Origin: Chondrilla cf. caribensis
Lineage: Eukaryota > Porifera > Demospongiae > Chondrillida > Chondrillidae
Length of the DNA stretch: 15,000 nucleotides
Assembly (NCBI GenBank): GCA_964020155.1
Contig: OZ026552.1
Coordinates: 5,631,548 to 5,646,547, forward strand
Reading direction: 5' to 3'
Shown here one piece after another: positions 12,851 through 15,000 of the stretch; the first letter of the stretch is position 1, and every line of letters begins with the position of its first letter. The notes under the pieces were generated by a model. It saw nothing but the letters and a program-made list of their open reading frames with translations. It had not been told where the DNA came from and did not search any database. The translations under genes were made by a program, and so were the position numbers.

Positions 12851-15000
12851 ATCACGAATTAACCCAATGTCACAAGCCTAAGTTGAAAATCAAAACAATC
12901 TTCTCAGGTTGGTGTACCTTGCAACTGAGCACGCTCAGTAACATGTGACGTACAGCTCCTGCCACTCCGGAATACATTCCATTGGTCGTGCTGCGCACAA
13001 CACCCTCCAACCACCCGACCAGGAGCTCCGCAGCACTCAGTGCAGAGACATCACAGACGTCAACTGCAGATGAGGACAGTAATTCTTCCATATTTCGGCC
13101 TACAGAAAGAAGTGTGTATTAGTACACACTACACACACAATGGGAAGTGTGTATTAGTACACACTACACACACAATGGGAAGTGTGTATTAGTACACACT
13201 ACACACACAATGGGAAGTGTGCACTAATGTACAGTTTCTTAACCCCAGACAGACCTCTACTGCTGTCCAATCCAGGTGGACCATTGGACAGGAAGGATTT
13301 CATTCCACTCTTTCTATCATCATCCATTAGATCAACGTCTACACCCTTATCCTGGCCACTTCTATTGGATAACCGGTTAAAACTGGACAGATCCTGTCGT
13401 CCGTCATCAGATTGCAGACACCACTGCACAACACAAGGAATGCATATCAGATGTGACAATGATGTCATACCAAGAGCAGTAGGGGCTTCCCCACCTTCCC
13501 CATGGCCACTTCTCCAATCAACTCCACCAACGATTCCGGGAAAATAGTTTGAATTATTTCAGAGTGAATGGTATTGGCTTCTGTCCTGTTGCCACGGAGA
13601 TTTGGGGATATGACCACAGGAACAAGGTCATGAATAACATTAGCTACCAAGTGATGCCTCAGTTTAGCCTCAACCAAACCCCACACCCCGTTCTTCAACC
13701 CTTTCTCCACATTCCTGAGAAGAAGTCGGGAAAGACCAAGTAGTGGATGTTCTCCTGGGACACTCCTCTCCCCTCTACAAACACTCAACAACACCAGCAC
13801 TGTGATGGACACGCTACAATGGGTTGCTAGGAGACGGAGGTGGTCATGCAGTCGCTGAACTCGCTCCTTGGCAACAAACAACTCCACAACCTAAACAGTA
13901 CACAACAACAAACAATGGTAAACACATACATTACTGTAGCAAAATTAATACAATGCAACAATGACAACAACAACAACAGCAACAACAACAACAACATACC
14001 TCATCATCTGGCTGCTTTTCTGTCTCTCTCATACACTCTTCCAATTGGGAGAGAAGGAACCCTTGAAGAGCTGGCACAGGTTTCTCTCTGTCAGAGGAAG
14101 TGAAGCTACGAACAAGCTCGCACGCTCCCTGTAAACACTTGATAACTTACAAGTGTACTTGTTTTGACTCTGTTTCCATGGTAACATTGGTCTCAGTACA
14201 CGAAAAAGGTATCTGTTAATAGAATACGCAGTGTGTAGCATAAAAGAGTTATGGCTCACAGGACCACAATGAACTAATTACGTCCAACAAAGTCTCCACA
14301 CCCTAGGCCGGTACACAGGGATCACCCTAGTCTGGTACACAGGTATTACCCTAGTCCGGTACACAGGGATCACCCTAGCCCAGTACACAGGTATCACCCT
14401 AGCCCGGTACACAGGGATCACCCTAGCCCGGTACACAGGTATCACCCTAGCCCGGTACACAGGGATCACCCTAGCCCGGTACACAGGGATCACCCTAGCC
14501 CAGTACACAGGTATTACCCTAGTCCGGTACACAGGGATCACCCTAGCCCGGTACACAGGGATCACCCTAGCCCAGTACACAGGTATTACCCTAGTCCGGT
14601 ACACAGGGATCACCCTAGCCCGGTACACAGGGATCACCCTAGCCCGGTACACAGGTATCACCCTAGCCCGGTACACAGGTATCACCCTAGCCCGGTACAC
14701 AGGTATCACCCTAGCCCGGTACACAGGGATCACCCTAGCCCGGTACACAGGGATCACCCTAGCCCGGTACACAGGTATCACCCTAGGGGAGTACACAGGT
14801 ATCACCCTAGCCCAGGACTGTAGCAGTTTGGAGGTAATTCTACTTGCAATGACCCACACTTGAGGATTGTCCGTGAGTGTGCGTCACCCTACAGTACCTC
14901 ACTTCAAGGTGAGCGCTAACTTACATTGAATGATGAAGACAAGTAAAGCTTCTCTACCATTTGTAACTTTTCACGGAAATTCTCTCCCTCGAAAGTCCTT
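238..15000 (-). CDS. ATM: ATM serine/threonine kinase, partial spliced gene (37 exons in window)
   Basis: Apical PI3K-like kinase of the nucleus that is recruited to double-strand breaks by MRE11-RAD50-NBS1 and phosphorylates SQ/TQ sites (family knowledge). Joining 37 GT-AG exons gives 2,115 codons with no stop, and phases agree at all 36 junctions. The predicted protein matches remembered human ATM in order, from the HEAT solenoid through FAT to the kinase P-loop region. The conserved lysine in GGVNAPKVV corresponds to ATP-binding K2717. The catalytic and activation loops, FATC and the N-terminal TAN region lie outside the window. Continuous coding and purifying-looking motifs argue against a pseudogene. 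Exon borders were placed by eye; exons 1 and 2 are the least certain. Confidence 0.95.
557..724. repeat. 35-bp minisatellite spanning the exon 36 donor
   Basis: Units begin near 557, 591, 626, 661 and 696 (CTGTTCTACTCCTCCCTCCC). The 696 copy is coding and forms the end of exon 36; the others are intronic. On the transcript strand the junctions at 695, 660, 625 and 590 all read ACAG|GTACGT. Confidence 0.92.
696..837 (-). CDS. ATM: ATM exon 36 (FAT-kinase linker)
   Basis: 47 codons plus one base, from DKVLAARSLV to SGGGRSKT. SVEKLCDAYIELA matches human SVEALCDAYIILA. The last 28 or so bases, coding SGGGRSKT, are one unit of the 35-bp repeat at 557-724. The exon ends CAG|GTACGT in phase 1, which alone gives a clean join to exon 37; the same donor recurs three more times downstream. 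Confidence 0.92.
866..1085. repeat. AAC-rich low-complexity intron segment
   Basis: Imperfect CAA/AACAA runs, for example 956-978 and 1034-1050, in the intron between exons 35 and 36. No open frame here matches ATM, and I see nothing else in this stretch. Confidence 0.6.
1089..1262. mobile_element. 174-bp MITE with 19-bp terminal inverted repeats and TA flanks
   Basis: The left end CAGTGGGACCTCTCTATTA and the reverse complement of the right end agree at 18 of 19 bases. TA lies on both sides (1087-1088 and 1263-1264), as expected for a Tc1/mariner or pogo-type insertion. Inside, a roughly 37-bp segment at 1131-1167 recurs at 1205-1241 (GTCCTTATTACAGAGGTTTC and variant). There is no coding capacity. 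It sits in the intron between exons 35 and 36. Family assignment is by TIR style only. Confidence 0.75.
1323..1496 (-). CDS. ATM: ATM exon 35 (end of FAT domain)
   Basis: 58 codons in phase 0, from IIYSVSKDHPHH to SGARAVDM. KDHPHHSLYILFAMSNATK matches human MDHPHHTLFIILALANANR. Acceptor CCTACAG, donor GTCAGT. Confidence 0.95.
1537..1604. repeat. (TG)n microsatellite, CA on the transcript
   Basis: About 30 TG units fill half of the 124-bp intron between exons 34 and 35. Confidence 0.95.
1621..1725 (-). CDS. ATM: ATM exon 34 (FAT domain)
   Basis: 35 codons in phase 0, from DVVVESRKFI to QQVLKK. KFIPMLHQLAARM matches human KFLPLMYQLAARM. Acceptor TCCATAG, donor GTAAGG. Confidence 0.95.
1784..2000. 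repeat. 32-bp minisatellite
   Basis: About seven copies of a unit beginning GGGGGCCCTATCCCCAGCAC and ending AATACTCACT. Lies in the intron between exons 33 and 34. Confidence 0.9.
2043..2126 (-). CDS. ATM: ATM exon 33 (FAT domain)
   Basis: 28 codons in phase 0, from DEDNLCVFRL to NEMFK. VFRLCSLWFDN matches human VFRLCSLWLEN. Acceptor TGATAG, donor GTAATG. Confidence 0.93.
2216..2351 (-). CDS. ATM: ATM exon 32 (FAT domain)
   Basis: Completes Arg, then 45 codons HCQSVLRQLKKH... to ...LLSIKTT. The middle, DQAELKSMLEDKNKFLHIAV, resembles human [21 protein letters not shown]. Acceptor CATCCTAG chosen by phase; donor GTGAGT. Confidence 0.92.
2358..2585. repeat. 42-bp minisatellite
   Basis: Units start at 2358, 2400, 2442, 2484 and 2526 with GGACCAGTGG or GGACTAGTGG, plus a degenerate last copy. 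It fills most of the intron between exons 31 and 32 and starts 6 bp from the exon 32 acceptor. Confidence 0.9.
2602..2654 (-). CDS. ATM: ATM exon 31 (FAT domain, 53-bp exon)
   Basis: 17 codons plus two bases, EEAKEVSKLAAQKSEDS. Fits human KEEVGLLREHKIQTNR in charge and position. Acceptor TACACAG, donor GTATCC, phase 2. Confidence 0.82.
2759..2938 (-). CDS. ATM: ATM exon 30 (FAT domain)
   Basis: 60 codons in phase 0, from AVDLIGQLPS to LLRKSK. LARYADVQYQSITGHMQSS matches human LARFSDTQYQRIENYMKSS. Junction KKYLLK-AVDLIG matches YLEKAVEVAG. Donor GTATGC. Confidence 0.95.
2982..3064. repeat. (CA)n microsatellite, UG on the transcript
   Basis: About 40 dinucleotides with a single CG interruption, in the 137-bp intron after exon 29. 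On the transcript it starts about 10 nt after the donor. Confidence 0.95.
3076..3198 (-). CDS. ATM: ATM exon 29 (FAT domain)
   Basis: 41 codons in phase 0, from ACYSNSTAAM to KKYLLK. LCLHGNWLAEMRAENPNVI matches human LRVCGNWLAETCLENPAVI. Acceptor GAGGAAG is weak but is the one that keeps frame. Donor GTGATT with a TG repeat starting about ten bases later. Confidence 0.9.
3391..3585. repeat. 30-bp minisatellite
   Basis: Six to seven copies of TGTATCCCTAGGGGAGTATT followed by CCATCAAAAC. Lies in the intron between exons 28 and 29 and ends about 12 bp from the exon 28 donor. Confidence 0.9.
3598..3777 (-). CDS. ATM: ATM exon 28 (FAT domain)
   Basis: 60 codons in phase 0, from ISEAAMFSLGQL to LTSCLSK. 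WLHQLGQAQLHWALGE matches human WQLEEAQVFWAKKEQ, a TPR-like helix of FAT. Donor GTGAGT. Confidence 0.93.
3899..4034. repeat. (CA)n microsatellite with AACA interruptions
   Basis: A 136-bp CA tract broken by several CAACAC steps, in the intron between exons 27 and 28. Confidence 0.95.
4163..4520 (-). CDS. ATM: ATM exon 27 (FAT domain)
   Basis: Completes Arg, then 119 codons SAILSDFN... to ...HARKAGQFQ. VYPILSKLQCLTELEEVA matches human LYPTLSRLQAIGELESIG, and HIDPVLSLRGVLLRLLLE matches QEPIMALRTVILEIL. HARKAGQFQ fits ARTFKNTQL. Donor GTGGGC, phase 0. Confidence 0.95.
4568..4646. repeat. 19-bp tandem repeat
   Basis: Four copies of GAATGGTACTATGGTAACA and variants in the intron between exons 26 and 27. 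Confidence 0.85.
4761..4942 (-). CDS. ATM: ATM exon 26 (FAT domain)
   Basis: 60 codons plus two bases, from LSEYQYEAIWRT to KEAIHRG. LSEYQYEAIWRTTEW resembles human LEELHYQAAWRNMQW. Acceptor CTCTCAG, donor GTATGG, phase 2. Confidence 0.93.
5092..5155. repeat. 12-bp tandem repeat
   Basis: About five copies of CTAGTATACCAG and close variants, in the 817-bp intron between exons 25 and 26. Confidence 0.85.
5203..5750. repeat. Large CA-rich minisatellite, units of about 36 bp and longer
   Basis: About 14 copies of a unit with CACACCCACAGGTCCACTCC followed by a CACTC-type spacer. Some copies carry an extra CCCACAGCACACACCCACAT segment. It occupies the intron between exons 25 and 26 and ends about 10 nt from the exon 25 donor. 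Open frames across it are a product of the repeat. Confidence 0.93.
5760..5837 (-). CDS. ATM: ATM exon 25 (FAT domain)
   Basis: 26 codons in phase 0, from AVHNLGWYKL to HQEDMHT. AVHNLG matches human ALQNLG. Acceptor AACCCAG, donor GTATGT; the large 36-bp-unit array starts a few bases into the intron. Confidence 0.85.
5897..6353 (-). CDS. ATM: ATM exon 24 (start of FAT domain)
   Basis: One base completing Ser, then 152 codons, the longest exon here. FWLDVDYL matches human FWLDLNYL at the start of FAT; IGESDSLYG matches IGEPDSLYG; RMYEHEGNW matches RTYEHEAMW. The segment between them that holds S1981 in human has no SQ or TQ here but has an acidic run DDEEDD. Acceptor CATGCAG is set by phase; donor GTAAAG. 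Confidence 0.95.
6451..6653 (-). CDS. ATM: ATM exon 23 (end of HEAT solenoid)
   Basis: 67 codons plus two bases, from LEVAELIFPF to PMNSK. AELIFPFIFYDILV matches human CQTVLPYLIHDILL. Strong acceptor with a long pyrimidine tract ending TTTCAG; donor GTGAGT, phase 2. Confidence 0.92.
6767..7296. repeat. 17-bp minisatellite, about 31 copies
   Basis: Unit ACACTCCTGGTTAGTAC with variants GGTCAGTAC, GGTTAGCAC and CTCTTGG arranged in repeating blocks. It makes up most of the 838-bp intron between exons 22 and 23. Confidence 0.95.
7492..7593 (-). CDS. ATM: ATM exon 22 (HEAT solenoid)
   Basis: 34 codons in phase 0, from KYADWLMELT to LSPLCSIK. The ending QLSPLCSIK corresponds to human QLLKPMCEVK. 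Acceptor CTGATAG, donor GTGTGT. Confidence 0.82.
7688..7798 (-). CDS. ATM: ATM exon 21 (HEAT solenoid)
   Basis: 37 codons in phase 0, from DSTSSSNCDD to PWERDQNK. The end CWYPWERDQN occupies the place of human LWIPLSENHD. Too short for simple ORF detection; found by phase and by its position between exons 20 and 22. Donor GTATGT. Confidence 0.78.
7866..8022 (-). CDS. ATM: ATM exon 20 (HEAT solenoid)
   Basis: Completes an Asn codon, then 52 codons FHMVGVCCTCLK... to ...GRKLKK. CTCLKAILCT resembles human VTCLKNILAT, and YLEPFRGRKLKK matches YLQPFRTSRKK. Donor GTGAAC, phase 0. Confidence 0.9.
8068..8162. repeat. (TG)n microsatellite, CA on the transcript
   Basis: About 30 uninterrupted TG units followed by TGCATG-interrupted ones, in the 192-bp intron between exons 19 and 20. 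Confidence 0.95.
8215..8302 (-). CDS. ATM: ATM exon 19 (HEAT solenoid)
   Basis: Two bases completing Asp, then 28 codons VLKHLQLKRN... to ...QLLGDS and two bases. Resembles human ALKLFEDKELQ and the helix after it. Donor GTGAGT, phase 2. Confidence 0.82.
8490..8681 (-). CDS. ATM: ATM exon 18 (HEAT solenoid)
   Basis: Completes a Gly codon, then 63 codons YLSTEHQSCVG... to ...VQEDPT plus one base. CARCLGELGVFN matches human VGSCLGEVGPID. Donor GTAATG in phase 1 leads directly to exon 19 (EDPT-D-VLKHL). Confidence 0.9.
8744..8864 (-). CDS. ATM: ATM exon 17 (HEAT solenoid)
   Basis: 40 codons plus one base, from VIKTFSMKMK to QELSSMIHQ. RLTSEELRYLRTILKANRQ resembles human PLTRLEGLKDLRRQLELHK. 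Donor GTGTGT, phase 1. Confidence 0.88.
8893..8942. repeat. (CA)n microsatellite beside the exon 16 donor
   Basis: 25 CA units make up more than half of the 81-bp intron between exons 16 and 17. On the transcript the donor reads GTAGTG and continues into the UG run. Confidence 0.95.
8946..9182 (-). CDS. ATM: ATM exon 16 (HEAT solenoid)
   Basis: 79 codons in phase 0, from ELGIHIPYLFSS to NNVKSLKE. It occupies the place of human HLHVIVGTLIPLVYEQ and the following LLKYLV. Acceptor TTTCAG, donor GTAGTG directly beside a TG repeat. Confidence 0.9.
9293..9556 (-). CDS. ATM: ATM exon 15 (HEAT solenoid)
   Basis: 88 codons in phase 0, from DSIQTILQSL to VYVVSPH. FVRLIMEDIATGLNG resembles human FVSLLLKDIKSGLGG, and SVICTLINL resembles DVIYTLIHY. 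Donor GTGAGT. Confidence 0.93.
9655..9731. repeat. (CA)n microsatellite beside the exon 14 donor
   Basis: CA tract with CG and AA interruptions. On the transcript the donor GTTGTG is continuous with it. The intron is 176 bp. Confidence 0.95.
9733..9963 (-). CDS. ATM: ATM exon 14 (HEAT solenoid)
   Basis: 77 codons in phase 0, from GVSSQLLESMED to TSLAKTK. DPPPDLPFFSS matches human DPAPNPPHFPS; LAYMSQC matches FAYISNC. The acceptor CCAAAG keeps frame, whereas the nearby TCCAG does not. Donor GTTGTG runs into a long TG repeat. Confidence 0.9.
10028..10268 (-). CDS. ATM: ATM exon 13 (HEAT solenoid)
   Basis: One base completing Gln, then 80 codons KYSQSIVPCLVW... to ...LVEYFGEN. Matches human YKVLIPHLVIR and the ILVNILPYFAYEG segment by position. 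Acceptor TTTAG, donor GTAAGT. Confidence 0.9.
10322..10722. repeat. GT-rich minisatellite with nested short units
   Basis: Built from GTCAGTGGGTGT and GCCAGTGGT words combined into longer blocks such as CAGTAACTGCCAGTGGTGTC. It fills most of the 565-bp intron between exons 12 and 13. Confidence 0.92.
10834..10994 (-). CDS. ATM: ATM exon 12 (HEAT solenoid)
   Basis: 53 codons plus two bases, from MFTVVATYLGY to SLSKFF. It resembles the human stretch FGYRRLEDFMASHLD and its following SSFPF. Donor GTGAGT, phase 2. Confidence 0.9.
11040..11112. repeat. CA/CG dinucleotide tract beside the exon 11 donor
   Basis: CACACA and CGCACG runs. On the transcript the donor itself is the first part of the tract, GTGTGTGCGCGCGCG. 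The intron is 118 bp. Confidence 0.93.
11113..11283 (-). CDS. ATM: ATM exon 11 (HEAT solenoid)
   Basis: 57 codons in phase 0, from GNLDDDSHLD to EEEMVDK. CVSPVCKLNVILTLF resembles human CSPICEKQALFALC. The donor GTGTGT is the first part of a TG/CG-type microsatellite. Confidence 0.9.
11338..11531 (-). CDS. ATM: ATM exon 10 (HEAT solenoid)
   Basis: Two bases completing Ser, then 64 codons EQDNLKEVFL... to ...SRQQEI. FLTDKSHIVRMRMAQ resembles human FLADNHHQVRMLAAE. Acceptor with a strong pyrimidine tract ending CACTAG; donor GTAAGT. Confidence 0.9.
11606..11727 (-). CDS. ATM: ATM exon 9 (HEAT solenoid)
   Basis: Completes Trp, then 40 codons KLHGNGRLPP... to ...LSVFTEDN. Donor GTACGT in phase 1. 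The open frame runs past the donor, but a TCT Ser junction to exon 10 (EDN-S-EQDNL) is in frame and fits human conservation better. Confidence 0.85.
11874..11929. repeat. 32-bp direct duplication covering the exon 8 donor
   Basis: CCCCACTCACCAGAAGGCAC occurs twice, at 11879-11898 and 11911-11930. On the transcript both copies read GCCTTCTG|GTGAGTGGGG. The proximal copy ends exon 8 in frame; the distal one lies 32 nt into the intron. Confidence 0.9.
11921..12061 (-). CDS. ATM: ATM exon 8 (HEAT solenoid)
   Basis: One base completing Gln, then DLLVAHPHD... to ...NFMCAF and two bases of Trp. With exon 9 it makes AFWKLHG, matching human AFWHLTK. Only the acceptor CCATAG at 12062-12063 keeps frame; another AG 14 bp upstream does not. 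Its donor region is duplicated (11874-11929). Confidence 0.85.
12111..12598. repeat. 17-bp minisatellite, about 28 copies
   Basis: Unit CCCTCTCCACCAGAAGG, with GACCTCTCC and GAACCTCTCC variants. It fills the 611-bp intron between exons 7 and 8. Open frames on both strands here are repeat artefacts. Confidence 0.95.
12673..12785 (-). CDS. ATM: ATM exon 7 (HEAT solenoid)
   Basis: 37 codons plus two bases, from KADVNTPCG to VEVILNRI. Corresponds to the human segment around KTILNHVLHVV. Donor GTGAGT, phase 2. The downstream intron holds the 17-bp minisatellite. Confidence 0.8.
12812..12849. repeat. (GT)n microsatellite, CA on the transcript
   Basis: About 19 GT units in the 132-bp intron between exons 6 and 7. 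Confidence 0.95.
12918..13099 (-). CDS. ATM: ATM exon 6 (HEAT solenoid)
   Basis: Completes a Gly codon and then encodes RNMEELLSSS... to ...LLSVLSCK, 60 codons. Acceptor CTGTAG, donor GTACAC. Helical hydrophobic periodicity (AAELLVGWLEGVV). Confidence 0.8.
13109..13222. repeat. 35-bp repeat with an internal hairpin, three copies plus a partial one
   Basis: Units start at 13109, 13144 and 13179. Each contains AGTGTGTA-TTAG-TACACACT, a perfect 8-bp stem with a 4-base loop. Lies in the intron between exons 5 and 6, close to the exon 6 acceptor. Confidence 0.9.
13255..13423 (-). CDS. ATM: ATM exon 5 (acidic linker)
   Basis: 56 codons plus one base, beginning WCLQSDDGRQ. It is rich in Asp, Ser and Gly (DVDLMDDDRKSGMKSF), resembling the low-complexity human stretch with ESMEDD and NLFNDYPDSS. 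Ends in phase 1 at a weak donor, GTCTGT; this donor is the one that keeps frame with exon 6. Confidence 0.75.
13471..13890 (-). CDS. ATM: ATM exon 4 (HEAT solenoid)
   Basis: 140 codons, phase 0 at both ends, one of the two longest exons in the window. It is leucine-rich and amphipathic (QRLHDHLRLLATHCSVSI..., LLGLSRLLLRNVEKGL), typical of helical repeats. It aligns by position with the human segment ending near CKSLASF. Donor GTATGA. Confidence 0.85.
13958..13997. repeat. (CAA)n microsatellite next to the exon 3 donor
   Basis: About 12 CAA units with one CAG. On the transcript, UUG repeats begin immediately after donor GTATG. Lies in the 109-bp intron between exons 3 and 4. Confidence 0.9.
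14000..14128 (-). CDS. ATM: ATM exon 3 (HEAT solenoid)
   Basis: 43 codons, phase 0 at both ends, beginning GACELVRSF and ending EKQPDDE. Acceptor TTTACAG; donor GTATGT is followed at once by a TTG-repeat run. It joins exon 4 in frame. Confidence 0.75.
14298..14815. repeat. 24-bp minisatellite, about 21 copies
   Basis: Unit GGTACACAGGGATCACCCTA plus GCCC. Variants GGTATT and CAGTAC recur in order, giving a 72-bp higher-order period in the middle. Fills most of the 715-bp intron between exons 2 and 3. Confidence 0.95.
14844..14888 (-). CDS. ATM: ATM exon 2 (tentative 15-codon exon)
   Basis: Acceptor CTGTAG and donor GTAGAA bound a 45-bp phase-0 exon reading GDAHSRTILKCGSLQ. It fits between exons 1 and 3 without a frameshift. 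The intron to exon 1 would be only 36 bp, which is very short. A different frame here (NPQVWVIAS...) looks protein-like but is cut off by a stop. Confidence 0.4.
14925..15000 (-). CDS. ATM: ATM exon 1 of window (partial, HEAT solenoid)
   Basis: The only open frame reads RTFEGENF... to ...LYLSSSFN and ends in phase 0 at donor GTAAGT. The exon continues beyond the window. I cannot align it confidently to human ATM; it is placed by phase and position. Confidence 0.55.

Noticed and set aside
14278..14859. 193-residue open frame with RVIPVYRA repeats
   Set aside because: Translation of the 24-bp intronic minisatellite.
14800..14878. Protein-like frame reading NPQVWVIASRITSKLLQSW
   Set aside because: A TGA lies directly upstream in frame and no AG acceptor falls between it and the segment, so it cannot be joined to exon 1. 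The other frame was used for exon 2, with low confidence.

Overview
The window is part of one large, intron-rich animal gene on the minus strand. It is the ortholog of ATM, the PI3K-like protein kinase of the DNA double-strand-break response. No second gene is supported on either strand. Reading from high to low coordinates, 37 exons can be joined at GT-AG borders with matching codon phase. They give 6,346 coding bases, or 2,115 codons, without a stop. The ortholog call rests on protein similarity recalled from human ATM. Matching stretches include FWLDVDYL, IGESDSLYG, HGNWLAE, QLAARM, KDHPHHSLYI, SVEKLCDAYIELA and GGVNAPKVV. The piece corresponds roughly to human residues 640-2735 of 3056. 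It covers most of the HEAT-repeat solenoid, the whole FAT domain and the first beta-strands of the kinase N-lobe. The N-terminus (TAN region) lies beyond 15000. Most of the kinase domain and FATC lie before position 1.

Layout on the minus strand: 15000-6451 holds exons 1-23 (HEAT solenoid). 6353-1621 holds exons 24-34 (FAT domain). 1496-238 holds exons 35-37 (end of FAT, FAT-kinase linker and start of the kinase). Exon numbers are local to this window.

The other half of the DNA is intron, and its structure is striking. Plain introns are 36 to about 110 bp. Every intron longer than 300 bp is filled by a minisatellite (units of 12 to 54 bp), a long CA/TG run, or a 174-bp MITE with 19-bp terminal inverted repeats and TA flanks. 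Several arrays touch splice sites. One exon ends inside a 35-bp repeat that carries its splice donor in four copies, another exon has a duplicated donor, and UG runs start at or near four donors.

The organism is a metazoan, judged from ATM architecture and splicing. Short introns, moderate GC and abundant simple repeats suggest an invertebrate. A sponge or other early-branching animal is a guess, not shown by the sequence. I did not find a previously undescribed system; the notable signals concern repeats and splicing.
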